Assembly (NCBI GenBank): GCA_013205585.1
Contig: JABMML010000120.1
Coordinates: 1 to 11,941 of the forward strand
Direction: 5' to 3'
DNA length: 11,941 nt
Source of the DNA: Chitinophagaceae bacterium
GTDB lineage: Bacteria; Bacteroidota; Bacteroidia; Chitinophagales; Chitinophagaceae
Both the position numbers and the translations under genes were made by a program. The notes under the pieces were generated by a model, which saw nothing but the letters and a program-made list of their open reading frames with translations, did not search any database and was not told where the DNA came from. Below, piece after piece: positions 1 through 7,214 of the stretch (the first letter of the stretch is position 1; each line of letters starts with the position of its first letter).

Positions 1-494
1 ACGGGGGTAAAGCCCAACATAATTGTTTTTTGAAAAACACGCTCTTTTTTTAAGTTAAAAATAGAACAAGCAATAAACCATACTGAATGGATACTATCTA
101 TTTGACTTTCTGATAAATTGACTAAATCATTTTTATTCGCCAATTCGGGATCCATCTCATATATTTCTATATAAGCGTGATAAGGAATAGTGAGGCTATT
201 AGACCAATCAATTTTTATTTTACCAGTTTGATTTAGTTTAGTAAGTGCATTAGTAGTAGTGGTATAATCTTTATCTCTTTGCATTTTTAAACTAACAAAA
301 AGACTAGAGTCCAAGCTTTCTAAAATAGGACTGATATTTGCTGGAATTTTCCAATAACTAGCAGTAGGGTTTAAGTAAGAGTAGGCTTGAATTTGTTCCA
401 CTACCACTGTTGGGGTGGATGCGTTTTGAGACCATCCTTGAAAGGAGAAGAGCAATGTAAACAGTAGAAATTTAGCAAGGATCAAGGGCTTCAT
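1..494 (-). CDS. Secreted protein of unknown function (N-terminal part only)
   Basis: Reading leftward from the ATG at 492-494 the frame stays open to the window edge, giving about 164 residues without a stop; the C-terminus lies outside. The protein begins MKPLILAKFLLFTLLFSFQG, a basic n-region and a hydrophobic core, then W-S-Q-N, which looks like a signal peptide cleaved near residue 22. Export to the periplasm or outer membrane is therefore likely. The mature part is rich in Ser, Thr and Asn, contains only one Cys (in WFIACSIF), and shows no motif I recognise. An in-frame ATG 33 bases upstream (525-527) is possible, but it would put a polar stretch (MLNLTHHFIRL) before the signal peptide, so I prefer 494. 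It lies 131 bases downstream of the metH pair on the same strand and probably has its own promoter. Function unknown. Confidence 0.75.
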   Translation of the reverse strand, partial: MKPLILAKFLLFTLLFSFQGWSQNASTPTVVVEQIQAYSYLNPTASYWKIPANISPILESLDSSLFVSLKMQRDKDYTTTTNALTKLNQTGKIKIDWSNSLTIPYHAYIEIYEMDPELANKNDLVNLSESQIDSIHSVWFIACSIFNLKKERVFQKTIMLGFTP

Positions 495-530
495 AAGTCG
501 TATAAAATGATGAGTCAAATTTAGCATATT

Positions 531-566
531 TAAAGTACTATACTTCAATATTTATGCTAAGTTCAA
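531..566 (-). promoter_or_regulatory. Possible Bacteroidota-type promoter for the secreted protein gene
   Basis: On the minus strand, TTGAAC (561-566) is followed after about 18 bases by TATAGTACTTTA (531-542). This loosely resembles the TTTG / TAnnTTTG signals used by the primary sigma factor of Bacteroidota. It would start transcription just upstream of the ATG at 494, which also argues against the upstream ATG at 527. The match to the -7 element is imperfect, so this is a weak call. Confidence 0.25.
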
Positions 567-625
567 CAATAGGATTTGTTAAAATGATTATCGAACAATG
601 AAACCACTAGAAAAGTAAAGAATTA

Positions 626-3337
626 TTAGTCAATCACTGGCTGTAACCATCTAGTAATATATTCTAATGGCTTATCCTTTCTTTTTGTATAATCTAATAC
701 TTGGTCCTGATTAATTTTACCTAATCCAAAATATTGACTTTGTGCATTAGCGAAGTACCAACCACAAACACTTGATGCCGGATACATGGCTAAACTTTCA
801 GTTAAACTAATGCCTGTATTTTTTTCAGCGTCTAATAAATTAAACAAAGTATATTTTTCGGTATGGTCTGGGCAAGCAGGATAACCTGGTGCTGGACGAA
901 TACCTACATATTGCTCACTAATTAAAGACTCATTGTTTAAAGTTTCATCTGCGGCATAGCCCCAATATTCTTTTCTAGTTTTAGCATGTAAATATTCTGC
1001 AAAGGCTTCTGCTAGTCTGTCGGCTAAGGCTTGTAAAATAATTTTATTGTAGTCATCTAAATTTTCTTCAAAATGCTTAATATGTTTTTCAATACCATGA
1101 ATAGTGACGGCGAAGGCGCCTATAAAATCTTTTTTATTTTCTGAGCTTGGGCAAATAAAATCGGCTAATGAATAATTGGGTTGACCCACTGTTTTTTTAG
1201 CTTGCTGTCTTAAAAAATGTAAGGCTAGTTTTTCTTTACCATTTTCTACCATTACATCATCGTTATGGGAACTAGCTGGCCAAAAGCCTATAGCTCCTTT
1301 GGCGGTCAACCATTTTTCTTCAACAATTTGTGCTAAAAGTTTCTGTGCATCTTCGAATAATTTTGTAGCCACTTCTCCTACTACATTGTCTGTTAAAATA
1401 GCAGGGAAATTACCGTGTAATTCCCAGGCAATGAAAAATGGTTTCCAATCGATATAGTCTACAAGTACCGATAAGTCGTTTATCTCAATGGCTTTATTAC
1501 CTGTAAAACTAGGTGCTACCACTTTAAAATTTTCCCAATCAATGATCGCTTTGTTTTTTAAAGCATCCACATAGCTAAGTGATTGCTTGGTTGTTTTTTT
1601 ATTGTCAAAATCGGTCTTCAGTCCTGCATAAGCTTTTTCTAATTCTAATAAGAAAGGTGCTTTCTGGTCTTTGTTTAATAAAGAACCTGCAACTGTTACA
1701 CTTCTTGAAGCGTCTAATACATGTATCACACCATCTCCGTATTCTGGTGCAATTTTTACGGCCGTATGCATACGAGAAGTAGTGGCACCTCCAATCATAA
1801 GTGGAATAGTCATTCCTCTTCTTTTCATTTCTTTAGCGATGTATACCATCTCATCTAAAGAAGGGGTAATAAGTCCACTTAGTCCAATAATATCTACCTC
1901 CTGCTTTTGTGCTTCTGTTAAAATTTTATCTGCAGCCACCATCACCCCTAAGTCAATAATTTCATAACCATTACAACCTAATACCACGCCTACAATATTT
2001 TTTCCAATATCATGTACATCCCCTTTTACGGTGGCTAGTAAAATTTTAGCAGGTCCCTTGCTCGCAATATTCGGATTAATAGAAGCTAATTTTTTTCTTT
2101 CTTTCTCCGCTTCAATAAAAGGTGTTAACACCGCCACACTTTTTTTCATTACCCTTGCACTTTTTACCACCTGCGGTAAAAACATTTTTCCTGCACCAAA
2201 TAAATCACCTACTTGGTTCATGCCTGCCATCAGTGGTCCTTCAATGACTTCCAAGGGTTCGCTGTATTGTAATCGGGCTTCTTCTGTATCTGCATCAATA
2301 AAATCGGTAATACCATTAATTAAAGAATGCGCTAATCTTTCTTCTACGGTGCCTTCTCTCCAAGCGGCGCTCTTCACTTCTACTTTGCCTTTTGCTTGAA
2401 CAGTATCCGCATATTGTATTAAGGCTTCAGTGGCTTCGTTGTTGTCGTTATTTCTATTTAAAATAACATCTTCACATAAATTTCTTAAAGTAGGTTCAAT
2501 TTCATCATATACTTCTAATTGACCTGCATTCACAATACCCATATCCATACCCGCTTTAACGGCGTGAAATAAGAATACTGCATGAATCGATTCGCGCACT
2601 GCATCATTACCTCTAAAAGAAAAAGATACATTCGAAACACCACCACTTACTTTGGCCAGTGGCATTCTTTGTTTAATAACCCGCGTAGCTTCAATAAAAT
2701 CAACGGCATAATTATTATGTTCTTCAATACCGGTGGCTACTGCAAAAATATTGGGATCGAAAATAATATCTTGAGGATCAAATCCTACTTGTTCTACTAA
2801 AATTTTATAAGCGCGTGAACAAATTTCTATTTTACGGTCCTTGGTATCGGCTTGTCCTTTCTCGTCAAAGGCCATTACAATGACGGCTGCACCAAAGGCT
2901 TTACAAATATATGCTTGCTCAATAAACTTAGCTTCTCCTTCCTTCATGGAAATAGAATTCACAATACATTTTCCTTGCACACATTTTAAACCCGCTTCAA
3001 TAATTTCAAATTTAGAACTATCAATCATGATAGGTATCTTGGCAATATCTGGTTCGCTTTGTATTAAGTTTAAAAAAGTGGTCATGGCAGCTACACCTTC
3101 TAATAAGGCATCGTCCATATTTACATCAATAATTTGCGCACCACTTTCTACCTGACTTCTAGCTACTGATAAAGCCTCTTCGTATTTATTGTCTTTAATA
3201 AGTCTTGCAAATTTCTTAGAACCCGTTACATTGGTTCTTTCACCTACGTTTACAAAATTAGTTTCAGGACGAATAATCAAAGGTTCTAATCCTGCTAATC
3301 TTAAATAAGGTTTAATATGTATTATTTCTTCACTCAT
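626..3337 (-). CDS. metH: Cobalamin-dependent methionine synthase, folate/B12/reactivation part
   Basis: This 903-residue cytoplasmic protein corresponds to the C-terminal three quarters of MetH. It transfers the methyl group of 5-methyl-tetrahydrofolate via cobalamin to homocysteine held by the partner protein. Domains in order: pterin-binding domain, residues about 25-290 ([13 protein letters not shown] at 28-40; [18 protein letters not shown] near 193-210); B12 cap domain, about 325-420; Rossmann B12-binding domain, about 428-560, with D440-V-H442-D-I-G445 supplying the lower-axial cobalt ligand and GLSGLITPS and GGATTSR motifs; reactivation domain, about 600-900, with the S-adenosylmethionine-binding R814-P-A-P-G-Y-P-A-C-P. 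What is missing is the N-terminal homocysteine domain, which is encoded immediately upstream. The ATG at 3335-3337 lies 3 bases after that gene's stop and in the same frame, so translation is probably coupled. All expected motifs are intact. Confidence 0.97.
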   Translation of the reverse strand: MSEEIIHIKPYLRLAGLEPLIIRPETNFVNVGERTNVTGSKKFARLIKDNKYEEALSVARSQVESGAQIIDVNMDDALLEGVAAMTTFLNLIQSEPDIAKIPIMIDSSKFEIIEAGLKCVQGKCIVNSISMKEGEAKFIEQAYICKAFGAAVIVMAFDEKGQADTKDRKIEICSRAYKILVEQVGFDPQDIIFDPNIFAVATGIEEHNNYAVDFIEATRVIKQRMPLAKVSGGVSNVSFSFRGNDAVRESIHAVFLFHAVKAGMDMGIVNAGQLEVYDEIEPTLRNLCEDVILNRNNDNNEATEALIQYADTVQAKGKVEVKSAAWREGTVEERLAHSLINGITDFIDADTEEARLQYSEPLEVIEGPLMAGMNQVGDLFGAGKMFLPQVVKSARVMKKSVAVLTPFIEAEKERKKLASINPNIASKGPAKILLATVKGDVHDIGKNIVGVVLGCNGYEIIDLGVMVAADKILTEAQKQEVDIIGLSGLITPSLDEMVYIAKEMKRRGMTIPLMIGGATTSRMHTAVKIAPEYGDGVIHVLDASRSVTVAGSLLNKDQKAPFLLELEKAYAGLKTDFDNKKTTKQSLSYVDALKNKAIIDWENFKVVAPSFTGNKAIEINDLSVLVDYIDWKPFFIAWELHGNFPAILTDNVVGEVATKLFEDAQKLLAQIVEEKWLTAKGAIGFWPASSHNDDVMVENGKEKLALHFLRQQAKKTVGQPNYSLADFICPSSENKKDFIGAFAVTIHGIEKHIKHFEENLDDYNKIILQALADRLAEAFAEYLHAKTRKEYWGYAADETLNNESLISEQYVGIRPAPGYPACPDHTEKYTLFNLLDAEKNTGISLTESLAMYPASSVCGWYFANAQSQYFGLGKINQDQVLDYTKRKDKPLEYITRWLQPVID

Positions 3338-3340
3338 AAT

Positions 3341-4354
3341 TTAAATAGTTGGGTCTTGAATAGGTAGCGCGCGGGGTGTAATATTTTTTACATTATCCGC
3401 TATATGTTTGATGTGATCTGGGGTGGTGCCGCAACAGCCTCCTACAATATTGACAAATTTATTTTTAGCCCAGTCCTCAATAAAATGAGCTGTTTCATGC
3501 GGCTGCTCATCGTACTCACCCATGGCATTGGGTAGGCCAGCATTAGGATAGGCTGATGTATAACAAGTAGCTATTTGTGCAAGCTCTTCAATATGACTTC
3601 TCATTTCTTGTGCCCCTAAGGCACAGTTTAATCCTACGCTTAAAGGTTTGGCATGTGTAATAGAAGTATAGAATGCGGATAAGGTTTGACCGCTTAAAGT
3701 TCTACCCGATGCATCGGTAATAGTACCACTTATCATCATGGGTAATTCTGGTTTACTTTCTTTTCTAAAAAATTCTTTCACAGCGAATATGGCAGCCTTT
3801 GCATTTAAGGTATCAAAAATAGTTTCAATTAAAATGATATCTACGCCACCATCTACAAGCCCGCGTATTTGTTCTGTATAGGCTATCACTACTTCATCAA
3901 AAGTGACGGCGCGAAAACCTGGATTATTTACATCCGGTGATAAACTTAAAGTTTTATTCAAAGGTCCAATAGCACCTGCAATATATTTCTCTGTTGCGTT
4001 AGGATGTTTTGATTTGTATTGTCGAACGGCTTCTTGCCCACATTTAACAGCTGCTACATTTAATTCATAAGCCAATGCTTGCATATCATAATCGGCCATA
4101 GCAATAGAAGTGCTACTGAAAGTATTGGTTTCAATAATATCGGCACCTGCTTCTAAATATTGCAAATGAATACCCGTAACAATGGCGGGCTGTGTAATGC
4201 ATAATAAATCGTTATTGCCTTTAAGGTCTGAAGGCCAATCGGCAAACCTTGTGCCGCGGTAATCGGCTTCCGTTAATTTATGGCGCTGAATCATAGTGCC
4301 CATGGCACCATCAATAATTAAAATTCTTTTTTTGAGTGTCTCTTGAATTGACAT
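3341..4354 (-). CDS. metH: Homocysteine S-methyltransferase module of split methionine synthase
   Basis: This 337-residue protein matches the N-terminal homocysteine-binding barrel of MetH. It opens with [17 protein letters not shown], and the three zinc/thiolate ligands are present: C244 in GLNCALG and the pair C307-C308 in [11 protein letters not shown]. It activates homocysteine for methylation by the cobalamin carried on the partner protein encoded next. I chose the ATG at 4352-4354 because family similarity begins right there ([18 protein letters not shown]). The frame remains open for 48 more codons back to a TTG at 4496-4498, but that part resembles no MetH sequence and overlaps the probable structured leader. 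The protein ends D-P-T-I, then TAA, ATT and the ATG of the second metH gene. Divided MetH of this kind is, from memory, found in a number of Bacteroidota. Stand-alone betaine- or S-methylmethionine-type methyltransferase activity is less likely given the adjacent partner. Confidence 0.94.
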   Translation of the reverse strand: MSIQETLKKRILIIDGAMGTMIQRHKLTEADYRGTRFADWPSDLKGNNDLLCITQPAIVTGIHLQYLEAGADIIETNTFSSTSIAMADYDMQALAYELNVAAVKCGQEAVRQYKSKHPNATEKYIAGAIGPLNKTLSLSPDVNNPGFRAVTFDEVVIAYTEQIRGLVDGGVDIILIETIFDTLNAKAAIFAVKEFFRKESKPELPMMISGTITDASGRTLSGQTLSAFYTSITHAKPLSVGLNCALGAQEMRSHIEELAQIATCYTSAYPNAGLPNAMGEYDEQPHETAHFIEDWAKNKFVNIVGGCCGTTPDHIKHIADNVKNITPRALPIQDPTI

Positions 4355-4401
4355 AAATAAATTTTTATGCATGTATCCAAAAGAAAATAGAGCAACTAAT
4401 A

Positions 4402-4500
4402 ATACTATTAAATAGTGGGGGGTGTAAATAGTATCGTTTATTAGTTCTTTTTTTCCCTTTCGGAAAGCAGGTTGAACAATAAACAAATCCGCCTGCAATG
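4402..4500 (-). promoter_or_regulatory. Structured 5' leader RNA upstream of metH (candidate)
   Basis: Read on the minus strand, this intergenic stretch holds four complementary segments. Helix a: GCAGG (4492-4496) with CCTGC (4467-4471). Helix b: GTTTATTGTTC (4474-4484) with GAACTAATAAAC (4436-4447), 11 pairs with a single bulged U. Helix c: UUUCC-GAAA-GGGAA (4453-4466), a GNRA-capped hairpin. Helix d: ATACTATT (4427-4434) with AATAGTAT (4402-4409) around a C-rich loop. Segment b lies in the loop of a and pairs beyond a, so a and b together would make a pseudoknot, or they are alternatives. The order a-b-a'-c-b'-d starts within a few bases of the transcription start predicted from the promoter at 4506-4537. 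A cis-regulatory RNA controlling methionine synthesis is an inference. It does not show the conserved core of SAM-I or cobalamin riboswitches. Confidence 0.45.
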
Positions 4501-4505
4501 CGTTG

Positions 4506-4537
4506 CGAAGTTAATACACTATTAGTTTCTAGCCAAA
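4506..4537 (-). promoter_or_regulatory. Probable promoter of the metH pair
   Basis: On the minus strand, TTTG (4534-4537) is separated by exactly 20 bases from TAACTTCG (4506-4513), which matches the Bacteroidota -7 consensus TAnnTTTG at all but one defined position. Both motif and spacing fit the primary sigma factor signals described for Bacteroides and Flavobacterium. Transcription would start near 4500, leaving a leader of roughly 145 nt before the ATG at 4354. The -33 element overlaps the end of the inverted repeat behind the preceding gene. Confidence 0.5.
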
Positions 4538-4568
4538 TAAAGCCCTTTTTATGCTATAAAGCTTTATT
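4536..4568 (-). terminator. Inverted repeat at the end of the YceI-like gene, possible terminator
   Basis: AATAAAGC (4561-4568 on the minus strand) and GCTTTATT (4536-4543) are perfect 8-base complements around a 17-base spacer, which itself contains a small TTTAT-AGC-ATAAA hairpin. The repeat begins within the stop codon of the upstream gene, as expected for the end of the helicase-to-YceI operon. It is AT-rich and followed by only a short T stretch (ATTTGG), so factor-independent termination is uncertain. Confidence 0.3.
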
Positions 4569-5097
4569 ATAGGAAGGTGGCGCTAATATCTATATTGATT
4601 TTGTCGGCTACCATTTTAATTAAAATGCCTCCAATTTTAAAGTCTTTTAAAGTGACAGTAAACTTTGCAGTGGCGATGGGTAGGCCGTTTTTAATTTCTA
4701 TCATTCCACTGGTTTGCATGGCTTTATTGACTCCATGTACTTGCATAGTTCCAGTTACAGTGATAGGGTACTTGCCGTCCTTGGCAAAATTAACAGTAGA
4801 AAAATTAGCGATTTTGCCATTAAAAAAGGCACGTGGGAATTGATCACTTTCTAAATATTCTTCATTAAAATGTTTTTGCATGCCTTCCATTTCAAATGTA
4901 AAGTCTTTGATAAGCATGATGAAACTCATATCACCATTGGATTGTAGACGACATATCGCATTTTTATTTACGGCATCTATATCGCTATCGTCGACTGCTA
5001 TGAAATGCACTTCTGCATTTTTTGTGCTGTAATTTTTTTGAGCTACTAAAGAGCTGCTTAATAAAATGGTGAATAAAAAAACAAATACTATTCTCAT
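4567..5097 (-). CDS. YceI-like secreted protein
   Basis: The 176-residue product starts MRIVFVFLFTILLSSSLVAQ, a clear signal peptide with likely cleavage after AQ, so it acts in the periplasm. The mature chain alternates beta-strand-like segments and carries YceI-family hallmarks: HFNEEYLESDQFPRAFFNGKI (about 76-96), the VTGTMQVHGVNKAM segment (about 114-127), and FTVTLKDFKIGG near 146-157. YceI proteins form a lipocalin-like barrel that binds long hydrophobic chains such as polyprenyl lipids; the ligand here cannot be told. I chose the ATG at 5095-5097 because the signal peptide starts there; a TTG ten codons upstream would add a polar tail. It follows recR after 45 bases and is probably the last gene of that operon. 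Sequence drift from the canonical YceI pattern leaves room for a related beta-barrel family. Confidence 0.82.
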   Translation of the reverse strand: MRIVFVFLFTILLSSSLVAQKNYSTKNAEVHFIAVDDSDIDAVNKNAICRLQSNGDMSFIMLIKDFTFEMEGMQKHFNEEYLESDQFPRAFFNGKIANFSTVNFAKDGKYPITVTGTMQVHGVNKAMQTSGMIEIKNGLPIATAKFTVTLKDFKIGGILIKMVADKINIDISATFL

Positions 5098-5142
5098 ACT
5101 TAATGTTTGAACATCAAAATTATACAATTCAGTTGAATTTGC

Positions 5143-5757
5143 CTATTTTATATACTGGTGTATTGGTTGGCGGTTGGATATACTCTTGCCTAGGGTCATT
5201 TCATCGGCGTATTCTAATTCGCCCCCAAAGGCAATTCCTCTTGCAATGGTGGTAATCATACAAGTACTGGGTCCTAGCTTTTTTTGAATATAATAAATGG
5301 TGGTATCGCCTTGAATATTGGGATTTAGGGCAAAAACCAATTCTGATACATTATCTTTTTTAACTCTTTCAATTAAGGGTTCAATGGTCAATTGCTCGGG
5401 GCCAATACCATCTAAAGGAGAAATGATACCACCGAGTACATGATAGGTTCCATTGAATTGTTGTGTGTTTTCAATAGCAATAACGTCTCTAATATTTTCC
5501 ACTACGCAAATAGTATTTTTTTGTCTGCCTGAATTTGCGCAAATAGAACAAATAGTACCATCGCTGATGTTGTAACATTTTTGACAGAATTGAATTTCCT
5601 TGCGCATTTTTTTTAATACCTCACTAAAATTGTTGGTGACGTCCTGCTCTTGTTTTAATAAATGCAATACCAATCGAAGTGCCGTCTTTTTACCAATGCC
5701 TGGTAGCTTGGCAAATTCGGCCACTGCGTTTTCTAATAAAGTAGAAGGTAATTGCAT
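5143..5757 (-). CDS. recR: Recombination mediator protein RecR
   Basis: RecR works with RecO (and RecF where present) to load RecA onto single-stranded DNA coated with SSB, at gaps and in the RecFOR repair pathway. The 204-residue length is typical. An N-terminal helix-hairpin-helix (LPGIGKKTALRLVLHLL, about 18-34) contacts DNA. A C4 zinc finger follows, C58-x2-C61-x8-C70-x2-C73. The Toprim domain begins with TICVVE (E87) and includes GGIISPLDGIGP (109-120). The C-terminal signature ARGIAFGGELEYADEMTLGKSI (172-193) is intact. In the stretch NPNIQGDTT (145-153) a Gln occupies a position where many relatives have Glu. The gene starts 21 bases after the Ig-like lipoprotein gene and precedes the YceI-like gene by 45 bases, suggesting one transcript with the upstream helicase-nuclease. 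Confidence 0.97.
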   Translation of the reverse strand: MQLPSTLLENAVAEFAKLPGIGKKTALRLVLHLLKQEQDVTNNFSEVLKKMRKEIQFCQKCYNISDGTICSICANSGRQKNTICVVENIRDVIAIENTQQFNGTYHVLGGIISPLDGIGPEQLTIEPLIERVKKDNVSELVFALNPNIQGDTTIYYIQKKLGPSTCMITTIARGIAFGGELEYADEMTLGKSISNRQPIHQYIK

Positions 5758-5778
5758 ATTGTTATACTGGCTGTAAAA

Positions 5779-7194
5779 TTACTTATTTAAAATCAAATTT
5801 ATTTCATTCTCCCAATTGGCCCTAATATTTAGAGGAGTAGGAAACCATTGCACTATTTCAGGCTGTAGCTTTTGTTTACCATAATAAGCGCCTGTATCCC
5901 ATTTACCATTATTATTATTATCTATTAAAACCGAAAGGGTATATTCTCCAAGAGGTAATTGTTTAATAGTAAGCAGGGCTGATTCAATAGGGTAGCTGAA
6001 TTTTACTTTATCGTCCTTGCTTAATTGCAGTATTGGATTTTTTACATTTTCAAAACCCTTGATTCGAATGCTAGCTCTATTATAAGCTTCTTCACTTTTT
6101 GTAATAAAGGCCAGGGTATCTGTTTTTACTAGAATATTATTAAGTGAATCTTTAATGGAAGCTTGCGGAATAATTAATCGATACATGGTGGCAAATTTCC
6201 AAGGATAAGAAACAGTAATGGTTTCAGGATAGGCTGTATCAATGCTTATACTAGAACCGGCTAGCTTTTTATTAAATGTATCACATAAAACTATAGAGAA
6301 GCTATCGTTAAAATGTATGGGCGTTTCAAATGTTAAGTGTAAGGGATGTAAAATATCTTGTTGGCTTCCGTCGAAATCTTTATTGTATTTTAAAACAGCC
6401 CCTGTTTTTTTTGTTACTTTTAAAGTACTGCTCGACTTTATTTTAACTGGCTTTTTAGCTCCTTGAAAAGCATAGAGTTGAAGGGAGTCCTTGGTCGTTT
6501 CAATATTAATAGGGTTATCTAGAAAAGCAAAAAACTTAGTGCTATCGTCGTACTTTTTAGTATAATCGTTAGGGAGTGCAAAAATATTGTAGGCGCCTTT
6601 TGGTAAAAAATTAAAACTAAACTGTCCTTTGCCATTCAATTTGGTGTAATAATTTGGACGCTCTTTAAAAATAGCAGAGTCTTTGCCTGCTGGTTGCAAG
6701 ATGACCACAAAGGTGCTATCCACTCTGCCGCTTTCGGCAAGTATTACTTTACCATTTATTTTTCCGGTATCTAAACGAGTGCCGGTGCTAAACACATAAG
6801 TAAAGTTTTTTAAGATATTGCCTTCGTTCACATCTTTAATGGCATCGCCAAATTGTATGCTATAAGTGGTATTGTCTAATAAGGTATCGGCAATTCTTAT
6901 TCTAATACTATTTAAACGCGCATCTATGAGGGGGATATTTTTTAAACTAGGAGAGACAATTAAATTTTCTTGAATAGAAGTGGTGGTAATAAATTCGTTA
7001 AAGCCTACCAAAATTTCTTTAGGAAATACACCCAGTGCAGAATCAATGGGCCTAGCTGCAATTAAGTAAGGAGGTAAACTATCTCTTGGTCCGCCACTAG
7101 GAGGTACTATATTGGCGCAGCCTTCTAATTGCACGATGCTTGAAAGCGCCCAAATAGCCAAGACCAAAAATTTCAGTATTGAAAACTTCCTCAT
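5779..7194 (-). CDS. Ig-like domain lipoprotein
   Basis: The 471-residue product begins with a lipoprotein signal, MRKFSILKFLVLAIWALSSI, ending in L23-E24-G25-C26, so it is probably acylated at C26 and membrane-anchored in the envelope. After the Cys comes N-I-V-P-P-S-G-G-P-R-D, the usual opening of a widespread Bacteroidota family. Residues about 40-138 fit a bacterial Ig-like domain of the Big_5/SbsA type (NEFITTTSIQENLIVSPSL; YSIQFGDAIKDVNEGN). Residues about 145-215 look like a carboxypeptidase-regulatory-like beta domain. The C-terminus has D425-N-N-N-N-G-K-W-D-T-G and QPEIVQWF, a conserved ending of the family whose acidic Asn-rich loop could bind calcium. The ATG at 7192-7194 is preferred; a TTG three codons upstream is unnecessary. 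It lies 20 bases after the helicase gene and 21 before recR. Its molecular role is unknown; a structural or adhesive role is only a guess. Confidence 0.88.
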   Translation of the reverse strand: MRKFSILKFLVLAIWALSSIVQLEGCANIVPPSGGPRDSLPPYLIAARPIDSALGVFPKEILVGFNEFITTTSIQENLIVSPSLKNIPLIDARLNSIRIRIADTLLDNTTYSIQFGDAIKDVNEGNILKNFTYVFSTGTRLDTGKINGKVILAESGRVDSTFVVILQPAGKDSAIFKERPNYYTKLNGKGQFSFNFLPKGAYNIFALPNDYTKKYDDSTKFFAFLDNPINIETTKDSLQLYAFQGAKKPVKIKSSSTLKVTKKTGAVLKYNKDFDGSQQDILHPLHLTFETPIHFNDSFSIVLCDTFNKKLAGSSISIDTAYPETITVSYPWKFATMYRLIIPQASIKDSLNNILVKTDTLAFITKSEEAYNRASIRIKGFENVKNPILQLSKDDKVKFSYPIESALLTIKQLPLGEYTLSVLIDNNNNGKWDTGAYYGKQKLQPEIVQWFPTPLNIRANWENEINLILNK

Positions 7195-7214
7195 AGAATG
7201 CAAACTTAATTGAT

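Noticed and set aside
495..625. Terminator between metH and the secreted-protein gene
   Set aside because: I could find only 5-base complementary words and no stable stem with a T run.
1579..3155. Several plus-strand open frames inside the metH region
   Set aside because: They lie antisense to a strongly conserved gene, have biased low-complexity composition and no recognisable domains. They are shadows.
626..4354. metH as a pseudogene broken by a frameshift or stop
   Set aside because: Both parts keep every catalytic and cofactor motif, the break lies in an interdomain linker, and the second part has its own ATG next to the stop. Divided MetH is known in Bacteroidota.
4436..4500. SAM-I (S-box) riboswitch upstream of metH, prompted by CAACCTGC followed by a small hairpin
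   Set aside because: The GCAACC-like element alone is not enough: there is no GAGGGA/GGCCC core, no AAGGTGC partner and no closing P1 helix. The structure is reported as unclassified.
4577..4843. Plus-strand open frame opposite the YceI-like gene
   Set aside because: It is antisense to a gene with family motifs and has no independent support.
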